Shown: positions 52,106 to 61,353, counted from the stretch's first letter. The stretch is DNA of 64,000 nt from Rhizobium viscosum (GCF_014873945.1 NZ_JADBEC010000001.1:620001-684000), one strand, 5' to 3'. Numbers and translations: made by a program. The notes: generated by a model not told the origin, from the letters alone.

Positions 52106-53452
52106 ATGGCGAGCAAGGGCAAAGAGGCTGGAGAGGGCGATCCGCGTTTCGAGATCCTGGTTGTCGGTATGAATGGCGATCTGCGCGGCAAGCAACTGCC
52201 GCTTTCGGCCGAAAAGAAGATCTGGGCCGGCGATGTCCGCCTGCCGACCTCCACGCAGTCGCTCGATATCTGGGGCGACGACAATGACGATATTACGGGC
52301 CTGTCGCTGACGATCGGCGACCCCGACGGCAACGTCATTCCCGATAAGCGCAGCCTGACGCCGATGCCCTGGGCGCCCGAGGGATCCATGCAGGTGCTGG
52401 CCACCATGCACGAGTTCGACGGCAGCCGCAGCTTCATGGATCCGCGCGGCATTCTCGCTTCCGTGCTTGAACGCTATGCCGAGCGCGGGCTGACGCCTGT
52501 GGTGGCGACCGAGCTGGAATTCTATCTGGTCGAGGAGAACTGGCGCGAGACGGGCATTCCCTCCCCGCCTGCAAGCCTTACCTATCGCGGCGATCCGAAC
52601 GGCTTCCAGCTCTATGACATGAGCGCTGTCGATGCACTCGATAGCTATCTCCAGACGCTGCGCGCCTATGCCAAGGCGATGAACCTGCCGGCGGAGGCGA
52701 CGACGGCGGAATTCGGGCCCGGCCAGTTCGAGGTGAACCTGTTGCACCGGCCCGATGCGCTGGCTGCGGCTGACGACTGCCTCTACCTGAAGCGGATTGC
52801 CGAGCAGGCGGCGCGCAAGCACGGGCTGAAATCGACCTGCATGGCCAAACCCTATTCGGACCATGCCGGATCAGGGCTGCATGTGCATGCGAGCATCATC
52901 GACAGGGATGGCAACAATATTCTCGATGCGAAGGGCAGCGAACCCAGGCTTTTGAAATCGGTGACCGCGGGCCTGCTGCAGACCATGCAGGAGGCGCAGC
53001 TCATCTTCGCTCCCTTTGCCAATTCCTATCGCCGCTTCCAGCCGGGTTCCTTCGCGCCGACCGACCTTACCTGGGGCAGCGGGCATCGCGGCACGGCAAT
53101 CCGCATTCCTGACAGCAACGGGCCGGCGGCGCGCATCGAGCATCGCGTGGCGGGTGCGGATGCCAATCCCTATCTGCTGCTGGCGGCCATTCTCGGCGGC
53201 ATGCTGCTCGGCATCGACGGAGATCTCGATCCGGGCGAGGAAACGACGCCTGCCTATACGCCACAGGGCGTGAAGCGTCTAACGCATGATTTCCTGACGG
53301 CGGTCGAGACCTTCCGGCAGTCGGCCTTCATCGCCAATATCTTCGGCGACAAGTATCGAAAGTTGTATGGCGCTACGAAGTACAAGGAAGCAATAGCGCA
53401 CCTGCGCACGGTGTCGGATTTCGACTATCGCACCTATCTGGCGCGCCTCTAG
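52106..53452 (+). CDS. Glutamine synthetase-family protein (PuuA-like gamma-glutamyl ligase)
   Basis: 448 aa. GS catalytic barrel: VVATELEFYLVEENW (metal Glu), AEFGPGQFEVNLLHRPDALA, PYSDHAGSGLHVHASIIDRD (metal His/Glu), and NSYRRFQPGSFAPTDLTWGS with the RxxxP-type ATP motif. Lacks the adenylylation Tyr region of GlnA and resembles gamma-glutamylputrescine synthetases and related amine ligases. With the divergent aminotransferase it suggests breakdown of putrescine or another amine. Confidence 0.88.
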   Translation: MASKGKEAGEGDPRFEILVVGMNGDLRGKQLPLSAEKKIWAGDVRLPTSTQSLDIWGDDNDDITGLSLTIGDPDGNVIPDKRSLTPMPWAPEGSMQVLATMHEFDGSRSFMDPRGILASVLERYAERGLTPVVATELEFYLVEENWRETGIPSPPASLTYRGDPNGFQLYDMSAVDALDSYLQTLRAYAKAMNLPAEATTAEFGPGQFEVNLLHRPDALAAADDCLYLKRIAEQAARKHGLKSTCMAKPYSDHAGSGLHVHASIIDRDGNNILDAKGSEPRLLKSVTAGLLQTMQEAQLIFAPFANSYRRFQPGSFAPTDLTWGSGHRGTAIRIPDSNGPAARIEHRVAGADANPYLLLAAILGGMLLGIDGDLDPGEETTPAYTPQGVKRLTHDFLTAVETFRQSAFIANIFGDKYRKLYGATKYKEAIAHLRTVSDFDYRTYLARL

Positions 53453-53615
53453 TTAATAGAGCCCGTCACATAACTTTCACTTCACGCTTTTCTTAACCCT
53501 GTTGGCATTATCGATGCCCTATACTCGAAATCGGTAATATATGCCCGGTATCAGCATATTCAGTAAGCCGGCAACGGGGCCGGATTGGATGACGCGTTGA
53601 AAGGGATCCGGTTTG

Positions 53616-55394
53616 ATGAACCGCATCACTCTTGAGGGAAAGCTGCTGTTTGCAACCGTCATCGTGGCGTTTCTGACTCTCATTCTGACAGCCAGCGCTC
53701 TCATTCCGACTTATGAAAGCTACCGCTCCACCAATGACAATCTGCTGGCTGTAGAGCGCTTCCGCCAGGTTCTGGAAGCGGCGAGCCGCATGTCGGCGGA
53801 ACGCGGACCGGCCAACGACATCATGGCGATCGAGCCAAATAGCAGCGCGCCCGCAACAGAGCGTTTGAAGGTCTTCCGGCGCATCAGCGATCTCTCGCTC
53901 GAGGCGCTCGATGAGCCGCCCGAAGTCGATGTATCCTCCTCCCTTCCCGATCTCCAGGCGGCGCTCGCCGAGACACGAGCGCAGCTTCGCAGGGCTCGCC
54001 AAACCGTCGACCGCGTTGCCGCAACACCGCTCGCCGACCGCGACCCAGACGATGTGCAGAACGCCATCCGCGAAATGATCGAGGTGATCGAAACATTCCA
54101 GCATGTCGTGGACTGGCACATCGCCGCCTTCACCACCCAGCGATCGGAACTGACTGCACCATTCCTGACAGGGCGGATGATCAGCGACATGCGTGAATAT
54201 GGCGGCCGGGCTGCCTCGCAGATCATGGGTCCGATTGCCACGCGCCAGCCCCTGCGCGACAGTCATATCACCGATGCAAGCCGCACCATTGGCCGGCTTC
54301 TCGAGCTGCGCAAGCTGATGCAGGGCCAGAAAATCGTCAGCGATCGCGATGCGCTGTCCCAGCAGCTCATGAAGGATGTCGATACGATCTTTTTCGGATC
54401 TGGCCTCGAACTTGTTAAGATATTGATCGAGCAAGGCAAGATCTCGGGGGACTATTCGGTTTCCGCCGTTGACCTGACGCGCGACTACGTTCCGACGCTG
54501 CAGCCGCTCGAACGGCTGCGCACGGTCTTTCTAGACGATGTGGTGAAGCGCTACCGGACCCAGCACTACGCCGCCTCCTATCGCCTGGCGGTCATCGCTG
54601 TGATCACGGCCTCCGCTCTTGCGGTGCTGTTTACGCTCTTCCGCTCCATCCGCCTTCACATGCTCGGTCCGCTGCTGACGGCACGACGCCAGATCATTGC
54701 GCTCGCAGACGGCAGTCCCGTGACCGACCTGGAGACGATCTCCAAGGCACCGGAGATGCGCAGCCTGTTCGAGGCGCTGGAATTGCTGCGCGGCAAGCTG
54801 GACGAACGGGCCGAATACGAGGCCCGCCTGAAGATGCAGGCCGAGAAGGATGGGCTGACCGGTGTCTGGAACCGCCGGGCGCTGGAAGGCTTCGGCAATG
54901 CCCCTTCGGAGCGCGGGGAAGATGTCTGCCTGATGCTGATCGATATCGATCACTTCAAGGCGGTGAACGATAACTATGGCCATCTGACCGGCGATGCCGT
55001 GCTCATCGAAATCGCCACCCTGCTGCAGGGCGCGATGCGCTCGACTGACATCGTCGCGCGCTATGGCGGCGAGGAATTCGCCGTTCTCGTTTCCACATCG
55101 GATCTTTCGAACACCCTGGATTTTGCCGAAGAACTTCGCAGCCGCATTCAGGCGCATGTCATCCGTGACGCTGAAACCGGTATTGATCTCTCTATCACAG
55201 TAAGCATCGGCGTCACCTCCGGTGCGTGCGGTGCAAGCGGGTGGCGCCAGCTCATCGCATCGGCCGACGAGGCGCTTTACTGCGCCAAGAAGAAAGGACG
55301 CAATCGCACCTGTGTATTCGGCGACGAGGCGGACCGGGATATCGTCAAAAGCGCCCTCATTCCTTTCAGGGCCAGGCGTGCCGCTTCGCTCTGA
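53616..55394 (+). CDS. Membrane diguanylate cyclase
   Basis: 592 aa. Two membrane helices (about 8-30, KLLFATVIVAFLTLILTASA, and about 320-345, YRLAVIAVITASALAVLFTL) enclose a ~290-residue periplasmic sensing domain; a HAMP-like linker precedes the GGDEF domain. The active site is GGEEF (484-488), and the inhibitory I-site RSTD (475-478) sits exactly five residues ahead, predicting product feedback. ATG 53616 follows an in-frame TTG; AAGGGA lies ten bases upstream. The periplasmic ligand is unknown. Confidence 0.92.
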   Translation: MNRITLEGKLLFATVIVAFLTLILTASALIPTYESYRSTNDNLLAVERFRQVLEAASRMSAERGPANDIMAIEPNSSAPATERLKVFRRISDLSLEALDEPPEVDVSSSLPDLQAALAETRAQLRRARQTVDRVAATPLADRDPDDVQNAIREMIEVIETFQHVVDWHIAAFTTQRSELTAPFLTGRMISDMREYGGRAASQIMGPIATRQPLRDSHITDASRTIGRLLELRKLMQGQKIVSDRDALSQQLMKDVDTIFFGSGLELVKILIEQGKISGDYSVSAVDLTRDYVPTLQPLERLRTVFLDDVVKRYRTQHYAASYRLAVIAVITASALAVLFTLFRSIRLHMLGPLLTARRQIIALADGSPVTDLETISKAPEMRSLFEALELLRGKLDERAEYEARLKMQAEKDGLTGVWNRRALEGFGNAPSERGEDVCLMLIDIDHFKAVNDNYGHLTGDAVLIEIATLLQGAMRSTDIVARYGGEEFAVLVSTSDLSNTLDFAEELRSRIQAHVIRDAETGIDLSITVSIGVTSGACGASGWRQLIASADEALYCAKKKGRNRTCVFGDEADRDIVKSALIPFRARRAASL

Positions 55395-55397
55395 GCA

Positions 55398-56342
55398 TCA
55401 GGCTGCCGGCTCGCGCCGCTCGCCCTCGCCTTCCTGGACAGCCAATCCCTGCCTGACCAGCACCTTCAATTCGCCCGGATGCAGCTTGACGGTGACATCA
55501 CGCTCCAGCGGCAGAAGCTCGCCATCCATCACGCAGTTCGCCTTGGCGCGCAGCTTCGGGAAGTGCAAATGCACCTCGGCCGGATGCAGGACCATGACCG
55601 CATCGTTTTCGCGGAACTTGCCGCGCAGCATGTCGATCGCCAACCGTGCGACGCCGAGCGGCTTCAGCGGTTTTGCCGTGTAGAAACCAAGTTCGCCGCT
55701 GCGCAGATTGTCGGCATAGAGCAGCGCGTTTTCGCCGAAGGGATTGTTGGAGACGGAGATGGCCGAGACGCGCCGGGTCTCCTTCATGCCCGCCGCCTCG
55801 ACCTCGACCTCGAATTCCGGCGGGTTGAAGACGACGCCGAAGGCCGCGCGAGTGCTGGCGCCTATCTTTCCGAGGCGGGAGCGATAGCTGTAGGAGTTGC
55901 GGTAGCGCACCATGCGCGCATGCAGGCCGGCGGAGAACTGATGGATGAACGGCCTTCCGTTGGCGCTGGCGATATCGACATTGTCGAGTTCGCCGAAAGC
56001 CAGCACATCGAGCGCCTGCCAGATATCGAGCGGTACTTTCAGCGAGCGGGCGAAGAGATTCATGGTGCCAGCCGGCACGACGCCGAGCGCCATACCGTTC
56101 TTCCAGGCGATCGATGCTGCTGCTGAAATGGTGCCGTCTCCGCCGCCGGCGACGATGCCATCTATATCGTCGCGGCGTGCGGCACGCTCCATGGCGGGAA
56201 CGATCTCGCTGCCGGAAAAGACGATCGCTTCGAAATCATGCCCGGCGTCGCGGAAGACCTCCTCTGCGCGCTTCTCATAAGCCTGCATGTCTGTCGTTCT
56301 GAAAGTACCGCCGTCGCGATTGAAAAAGCCGACGAGCTTCAT
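55398..56342 (-). CDS. Diacylglycerol/lipid kinase-like protein (DagK catalytic domain)
   Basis: 314 aa. Catalytic signature GIVAGGGDGTISAAASIAWK, then GVVPAGTMNLFARSLKVP, as in YegS/DgkB-type lipid kinases. The C-terminal beta domain (VHLHFPKLRAKANCVMDGEL) is standard. ATP phosphorylates a lipid hydroxyl at the membrane; the substrate is uncertain. ATG 56342 begins the conserved core; upstream frame to 56492 is unsupported. Convergent with the diguanylate cyclase four bases away. Confidence 0.88.
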   Translation of the reverse strand: MKLVGFFNRDGGTFRTTDMQAYEKRAEEVFRDAGHDFEAIVFSGSEIVPAMERAARRDDIDGIVAGGGDGTISAAASIAWKNGMALGVVPAGTMNLFARSLKVPLDIWQALDVLAFGELDNVDIASANGRPFIHQFSAGLHARMVRYRNSYSYRSRLGKIGASTRAAFGVVFNPPEFEVEVEAAGMKETRRVSAISVSNNPFGENALLYADNLRSGELGFYTAKPLKPLGVARLAIDMLRGKFRENDAVMVLHPAEVHLHFPKLRAKANCVMDGELLPLERDVTVKLHPGELKVLVRQGLAVQEGEGERREPAA

Positions 56343-56639
56343 GAAGTGCCTGTTCCTATCTATCCTGCCCTCAAGAAATGGTTGGCGCACCTGCGATTTC
56401 AAGCCGGACGGTTTGCCCCGCCACATCGCCGAAACGCAAATATTGCAATGGACGTATGCAGATAGCAGGACGCTGCACTGCAAAAAAAGCACTCGACGCT
56501 TCCGGCCTCCCGTTCAATAGATGGGGTACTGGAGGTCATATCTCCATCTCCCGCCATTTCTGCCCGCCAATTGCAAATGACCGGCACTGCGTGTCCCGCC
56601 AGCGGCCGTCACCAAGCACAGATCCTCTAAGGACCGCCC

Positions 56640-57872
56640 GTGAGCCAGGTTGCCGTCAACGATTCCATCGATGGTTCCATCGACTCTGGGCCGGAGGCAA
56701 CGCTTCCTTCGGCCATGACCGTTGCCCTGGTCCAACTCGCACTTGCCGCCGGCGGCTTCGGCATCGGTACCGGTGAATTCGCCATCATGGGCCTGCTGCC
56801 GAATGTGGCCGACACTTTCTCGGTCACGACCCCGCAGGCAGGTTATGTCATCAGCGCCTATGCGCTCGGCGTCGTCATCGGCGCCCCCGTCATTGCCGTG
56901 CTTGCCGCCAAGATGGCGCGGCGCACGCTGCTGCTTTGCCTCATGCTGCTCTTTGCGGTCGGCAACATCCTGAGCGCCGTTGCGCCGAGCTTCGAAAGCT
57001 TCACAGTGCTGCGCTTCATTACCGGCCTGCCGCACGGTGCCTATTTCGGTGTCGCCGCGCTCGTCGCCGCTTCCATGGTGCCGGTGCATCGCCGCGCGCG
57101 GGCCGTCGGCCGTGTCATGCTTGGCCTGACGGTCGCGACCCTGCTCGGCACACCGCTGACGACCTTCTTCGGCCAGGCGCTCGACTGGCAGGTAGCCTTC
57201 CTGACAGTCGGCATCATCGGCCTCGTGACGGTTGCCCTCATCTGGTTCTATGTGCCGCACGACAAGGTCTCGGAAGGGGCAAGCGCGCTGCGCGAACTCA
57301 GCGCCTTCCGCCGTCCGCAAATCCTGCTGACGCTTGCCATCGCCGCGGTCGGCTATGGCGGCATGTTCGCCATGTTCAGCTATATCGCTTCGACCACGAC
57401 ACAGGTGGCGATGCTGCCGGAAACGGCCGTTGCGCTCATGCTCGTGCTGTTCGGCGTCGGCATGAATGCCGGCAATGTCATCGGCTCATGGCTTGCCGAC
57501 AAGTCGCTGCTCGGCACGATCGGCGGTTCGCTGGTCTATAATATCGTCGTGCTGACGATGTTCTCTCTGACCGCCTCCAGCCCCTATATGCTCGGCCTCT
57601 GCGTCTTCCTCGTCGGCTGCGGTTTTGCGGCAGGCCCGGCGCTGCAGACGCGGCTGATGGATGTCGCCGCCGATGCGCAGACACTGGCTGCCGCCTCCAA
57701 CCATTCGGCCTTCAACATCGCCAACGCGCTGGGTGCATGGCTCGGCGGTCTCGTCATCGCCTGGGGCTACGGTTTTGCAGCGACCGGCTATGTCGGCGCC
57801 GTCCTGTCTTTCCTCGGCCTCTTCGTCTTTGCCGCGTCGCTACGGTTGGAGCTCCGCAGCCGGAGCGCTTAA
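56640..57872 (+). CDS. MFS (DHA1-type) efflux transporter
   Basis: 410 aa, 12 membrane helices. The N-half conserved GTGEFAIMGLLPNVADTFSV and the loop-2/motif-A-like stretch VIAVLAAKMARRTLLLCLML place it in the DHA1 sugar/drug exporter branch (arabinose efflux/Cmr-like). GTG 56640 has AAGGA six bases ahead. Its 3' end overlaps the convergent HxlR gene by 33 bases, an antisense overlap. Confidence 0.9.
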   Translation: MSQVAVNDSIDGSIDSGPEATLPSAMTVALVQLALAAGGFGIGTGEFAIMGLLPNVADTFSVTTPQAGYVISAYALGVVIGAPVIAVLAAKMARRTLLLCLMLLFAVGNILSAVAPSFESFTVLRFITGLPHGAYFGVAALVAASMVPVHRRARAVGRVMLGLTVATLLGTPLTTFFGQALDWQVAFLTVGIIGLVTVALIWFYVPHDKVSEGASALRELSAFRRPQILLTLAIAAVGYGGMFAMFSYIASTTTQVAMLPETAVALMLVLFGVGMNAGNVIGSWLADKSLLGTIGGSLVYNIVVLTMFSLTASSPYMLGLCVFLVGCGFAAGPALQTRLMDVAADAQTLAAASNHSAFNIANALGAWLGGLVIAWGYGFAATGYVGAVLSFLGLFVFAASLRLELRSRSA

Positions 57873-58241
57873 CGCCTTCGAGATACGCAGTTCTCGCCCT
57901 TCCGGGCTGCAGAAGACGAATTCATCGCCCCAGGCGGCGAGCACCCGGATGACAGGCTTCAGCGTGGAGCCGAGTGGTGTCAGCGCATATTCGACGCGCG
58001 GGGGGACGACCGGGTAAACTGTTCGTGAGATCAGGCCGGATTTTTCGAGCTCCCGCAGCTGCTTCGTCAGCATGCGCTGGGTGATCGCTGGCAGATGGCG
58101 TCTCAGCTCGTTGAAGCGTAAAGTCTTGTCCATCAGGTGGAAAAGGATCACGCCCTTCCACTTTCCATCGAGATAACTCAGCGTCGCCTCGACCGGGCAA
58201 CCGGGAAAATTCGTGACCAGTTTGGCGCGCGGCAGCGACAT
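57840..58241 (-). CDS. HxlR-family (YodB-like) transcription regulator
   Basis: 133 aa winged helix: DGKWKGVILFHLMDKTLRFN, LRRHLPAITQRMLTKQLREL, EKSGLISRTVYPVVPPRVEY. Cys 15 in FPGCPVEATLSYL corresponds to the conserved thiol that senses quinones or electrophiles in YodB/HypR. It diverges from a quinone-oxidoreductase-type gene, the common target arrangement. Confidence 0.93.
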   Translation of the reverse strand: MSLPRAKLVTNFPGCPVEATLSYLDGKWKGVILFHLMDKTLRFNELRRHLPAITQRMLTKQLRELEKSGLISRTVYPVVPPRVEYALTPLGSTLKPVIRVLAAWGDEFVFCSPEGRELRISKALSAPAAELQP

Positions 58242-58244
58242 TTA

Positions 58245-58270
58245 CAGTATCCTTTTTGGTACTACGTACA
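58245..58270. promoter_or_regulatory. Candidate HxlR operator between the divergent pair
   Basis: The 105-base spacer holds AGTATCCTTTTTGGTACT and an overlapping GTACTACGTAC palindrome. TACT/AGTA half-sites are typical of YodB-family operators. It lies immediately upstream of the regulator's start codon, so occupancy would block both genes. Confidence 0.4.
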
Positions 58271-58346
58271 GAATTTGTGCATTCTTGCGTTATCGGAACA
58301 TAGGTCGCATCTAGCTCTCGTGCAATGAACACAGGAGTTTCCCAAG

Positions 58347-59360
58347 ATGCGCGCCGTCGCCTACAAGACCCCACAGCCAATCGCCGCCGAAACCTCGCTG
58401 ATCGATGTCGAGCTGCCGACGCCGGAGGCCAAGGGCCACGACCTGCTCGTCGAGATCAAGGCCGTCTCCGTCAATCCCGTCGACGTGAAGGTGCGGGCCA
58501 ACATGGCACCGCCTGCCGATGAGCTGAAAGTGCTCGGCTATGATGCGGCCGGCATCGTCAAAGTTGTCGGTTCGGATGTCACGCTGTTCAAGCCGGGCGA
58601 CGAGGTCTTCTATTCGGGCGTCATCAATCGCCCCGGCTCCAATGCCGAATTCCAGCTCGTCGACGAGCGCATTGTCGGTAAGAAGCCGAAGACTCTCGAC
58701 TTCGCCGCTGCCGCCGCCCTGCCGCTGACATCCATCACCGCTTACGAAGCCTTGTTCGACCGGCTGCGCGTCACCGATCCCGTTCCGGGTGCGGCCCCTG
58801 CCGTGCTTATCATCGGCGGTGCGGGCGGCGTCGGCTCGATCGCCATCCAGATCGCCCGCACGCTGACAGACCTTGCCGTAATAGCGACCGCCTCACGCCC
58901 GGAGACACAGGATTGGGTGAAGGAACTCGGCGCCCATCACGTGATCGACCATTCCAAGCCCATTGCGCCGCAAATAGCAGCGCTCGGCATCGGAGCGCCG
59001 GGTTTCATCTTCTCGACCACGAATACGGACAAGCATGTTGCCGATATCGTCGAGGCGCTCGCGCCGCAGGGTCGTTTCGCGCTGATCGATGATCCCAAGA
59101 CTTTCGATGTCGTCCCCTTCAAGCGGAAGGCCGCTTCGGTTCACTGGGAGCTGATGTTCACCCGCCCACTCTTCGGCACGCCTGACATGATCGAGCAGCA
59201 CAAGATCCTCAACAGGATTTCCGAACTCGTCGATGCCGGCAAGATCCGCACGACGCTGTCGGAAACCGTGGGTGCGATCAATGCCGTGAACCTGAAAAAG
59301 GCGCATGCCATGGTCGAAAGCGGCAGGATGAAGGGCAAGGTCGTTCTCGCCGGATTCTGA
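58347..59360 (+). CDS. Zinc-independent quinone oxidoreductase/alcohol-dehydrogenase-like protein
   Basis: 337 aa MDR family. N-terminal GroES-like fold (KAVSVNPVDVKVRANMAPP) without the catalytic Zn cysteines, and Rossmann fold GGAGGVGSIAIQIARTLT binding NADPH. Fits ZADH/quinone oxidoreductases that detoxify quinones or enones. Under probable control of the divergent HxlR regulator. Confidence 0.9.
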   Translation: MRAVAYKTPQPIAAETSLIDVELPTPEAKGHDLLVEIKAVSVNPVDVKVRANMAPPADELKVLGYDAAGIVKVVGSDVTLFKPGDEVFYSGVINRPGSNAEFQLVDERIVGKKPKTLDFAAAAALPLTSITAYEALFDRLRVTDPVPGAAPAVLIIGGAGGVGSIAIQIARTLTDLAVIATASRPETQDWVKELGAHHVIDHSKPIAPQIAALGIGAPGFIFSTTNTDKHVADIVEALAPQGRFALIDDPKTFDVVPFKRKAASVHWELMFTRPLFGTPDMIEQHKILNRISELVDAGKIRTTLSETVGAINAVNLKKAHAMVESGRMKGKVVLAGF

Positions 59361-59676
59361 GGTTTTCGAGGTCGAAAATCAGCCTTTTCCGACGCTCGAA
59401 ATATTGCGTAAAGGATGCTGACGTATAATGCCGCGCAGAGGGTGCGGCATTCTGGCGTTAAACATCTAAGCAGCTTGACTTTTTCCGCATTCGAGACCAC
59501 CTAGTGCGACACGTGCATGACATATGCCGTGCACGGATATCAACGGAGCCATCATCACGATGCCAAGCGACAGTAGCAGTCGATTGCCTTTGCCGTACGC
59601 GGCCGTCGTGCGCTGACCTGGACGCTCCAGGCTCGCCCGTTCGGACGCTACGGCGGATCGACGGAAAGGCGAGCCA
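59361..59676 (+). promoter_or_regulatory. Structured mgtE leader with RBS-covering hairpin
   Basis: 316 bp before mgtE with several hairpins: ATGCCGC...GCGGCAT around 59430-59452; CGTGCA...TGCACG around 59511-59539; CCTGGA-CGC-TCCAGG at 59617-59631. The last shares two bases with GGCTCGCC (59630-59637), which pairs perfectly with GGCGAGCC (59668-59675); that 3' arm overlaps the ribosome site and ends one base before the mgtE ATG. No known riboswitch consensus was recognised. Confidence 0.5.
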
Positions 59677-61050
59677 ATGAATATCAATCGCTTCCCCCTG
59701 CGGGCCGGCTATGCCGCCCGTGCCTTCATGAATAACAGCCGTGTTGCGACCATTGCCGAGCGCGTGGAATCGCTGAATGGGCTCGCACCGGCTGAAGCCG
59801 GCCGCATCCTCTCTCGGATGCCGCAGGACTATGCCGTCAACATTCTCGACCGTCCGGAACTGCGCAACGCGCCGGCCATTCTGGCGCTGATGGACAGTGC
59901 GGATTCGGCCCGGCTGCTGCACGGCATGTCGAACGACCGCGTCGCCGACGTTCTGCTGGAACTCGACGTCGATGATCGCGTGCGCCTGTTCTCCAGCCTG
60001 GAAGAACCCGTCCGCGTCGCCATCCAGCATCTGATGGGCTATCCGCCGCGCACTGCCGGCAGCATCATGACGACGGAATTCGTCAGCGTGCCCGACGACT
60101 GGACTGTCGCCCAGACGCTGGACCATGTCCGGCAGGTCGAACGCTCGCGGGAAACCGTCTATGCCATCTATGTGCTGGATCACAATTCAGGCGCGCTGAT
60201 GCATGTCGTTACGCTGCGCCGCCTCATCACCGGCGAGCCCGATGCCTCGATCCTGTCCGTTGCCCAGAAGGGCATGCCGGTTTCGGCCAATGCGCTGATG
60301 AAGCAGGAGGATGTCGCACGGCTGATCCGCAAGCACGACCTGCTGGCGCTGCCGGTGATCGACGATCATGGCCAGATCCTCGGCATCGTCACCGTCGATG
60401 ACGTCATCGACACGATGATCGCGGATACGACGGAAGCCGCCCAGAAATTCGGCGGTATGGAAGCGCTCGGCAAGCCCTATATGAAGATCGGCTTCGGCAG
60501 CATGATCCGCAAGCGTGCGGGCTGGCTTTGCGCCCTCTTCCTCGGCGAAATGCTGACGGCAAGCGCCATGCAGCATTTCGAAGGCGAGCTGGAAAAGGCC
60601 GTCGTGCTGACGCTCTTCATTCCACTGATCATGAGCTCCGGCGGCAATTCCGGTTCGCAGGCAACCTCGCTCATCATCCGGGCGCTCGCCGTCGGCGAGT
60701 TGAAGCTGAGCGACTGGTGGCGGGTGCTGCTGCGCGAACTGCCGACGGGCATCGTGCTCGGCGCCATCCTTGGGCTTGTCGGCCTCCTGCGCGTGATCTT
60801 CTGGCAGACGGCCGGGCTCTATGATTACGGCCCGCACTGGCAGCTGGTCGGCCTGACGGTGTTTGCCGCACTCGTTGGCATCGTCACCTTCGGCTCCATG
60901 TCGGGTTCGATGCTGCCCTTCCTGCTGCAGAAACTGCGGCTCGATCCGGCAACGGCATCAGCTCCGTTCGTCGCCACGCTGGTCGACGTCACCGGGCTCG
61001 TCATCTACTTCTCGGTGGCGCTGCTGATCCTCAGCGGGACGCTGCTCTAG
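59677..61050 (+). CDS. mgtE: Magnesium transporter MgtE
   Basis: 457 aa. N-terminal superhelical gating domain (AEAGRILSRMPQDYAVNILD), two CBS domains (TTEFVSVPDDWTVAQTLDHV; VDDVIDTMIADT) and five C-terminal membrane helices with the pore region SSGGNSGSQATSLIIRALAV. Mg2+ binding between the cytosolic domains closes the channel in the family. AAAGG precedes the ATG but lies in a hairpin arm. Followed by a long palindrome. Confidence 0.96.
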   Translation: MNINRFPLRAGYAARAFMNNSRVATIAERVESLNGLAPAEAGRILSRMPQDYAVNILDRPELRNAPAILALMDSADSARLLHGMSNDRVADVLLELDVDDRVRLFSSLEEPVRVAIQHLMGYPPRTAGSIMTTEFVSVPDDWTVAQTLDHVRQVERSRETVYAIYVLDHNSGALMHVVTLRRLITGEPDASILSVAQKGMPVSANALMKQEDVARLIRKHDLLALPVIDDHGQILGIVTVDDVIDTMIADTTEAAQKFGGMEALGKPYMKIGFGSMIRKRAGWLCALFLGEMLTASAMQHFEGELEKAVVLTLFIPLIMSSGGNSGSQATSLIIRALAVGELKLSDWWRVLLRELPTGIVLGAILGLVGLLRVIFWQTAGLYDYGPHWQLVGLTVFAALVGIVTFGSMSGSMLPFLLQKLRLDPATASAPFVATLVDVTGLVIYFSVALLILSGTLL

Positions 61051-61074
61051 ATTTCAGGCCGATCGGCCTGAAAT
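61051..61074. terminator. Perfect palindrome after mgtE
   Basis: A 24-base perfect inverted repeat starting immediately after the mgtE stop (arms ATTTCAGGCCGA and TCGGCCTGAAAT). No T-run follows, so it may be a bidirectional terminator or transcript-stabilising hairpin. Confidence 0.6.
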
Positions 61075-61353
61075 CCTCCGCATCCAGAGCTTTGTTTTGA
61101 TGTAGTTCCAGGCACGGCCCTTCGTACCTGCATAGGATGCATGGAACGCATAGGCAGTTTTATACGCTCTATAGGAATTGTCAGATTCAATGCCTGTCAG
61201 GTCATCGTCTGACATTTCTCACGCGATCTATAAAAAACCCTATGCAACTCATGCATCCTATGCACTGTGCCAATGATCTGGTTCGTTCTGTGTAAGAACA
61301 GCTCCATCCCGTTACTTCAACGCAGATCCGTTGCGCGTTTTTGCTGGGATGAT
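61075..61353. other. Convergent intergenic region with a long-distance inverted repeat
   Basis: About 280 bp between the convergent mgtE and ABC ATPase genes. TGCATAGGATGCATG (61129-61143) is the exact reverse complement of CATGCATCCTATGCA (61250-61264), 106 bases apart. CTATA/CATAG words recur between them. A small RNA or a mobile-element remnant are possible; no protein gene was found. Confidence 0.4.

Noticed and set aside
52031..52864. N-terminal extension making the class III aminotransferase 733 residues long
   Set aside because: The extension is antisense to the glutamine-synthetase-like gene and unlike any aminotransferase; a start at 52030 gives normal length.
59361..59676. Known riboswitch (M-box or yybP-ykoY) before mgtE
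   Set aside because: None of the consensus segments I know for these classes was visible, so only a generic structured leader is claimed.
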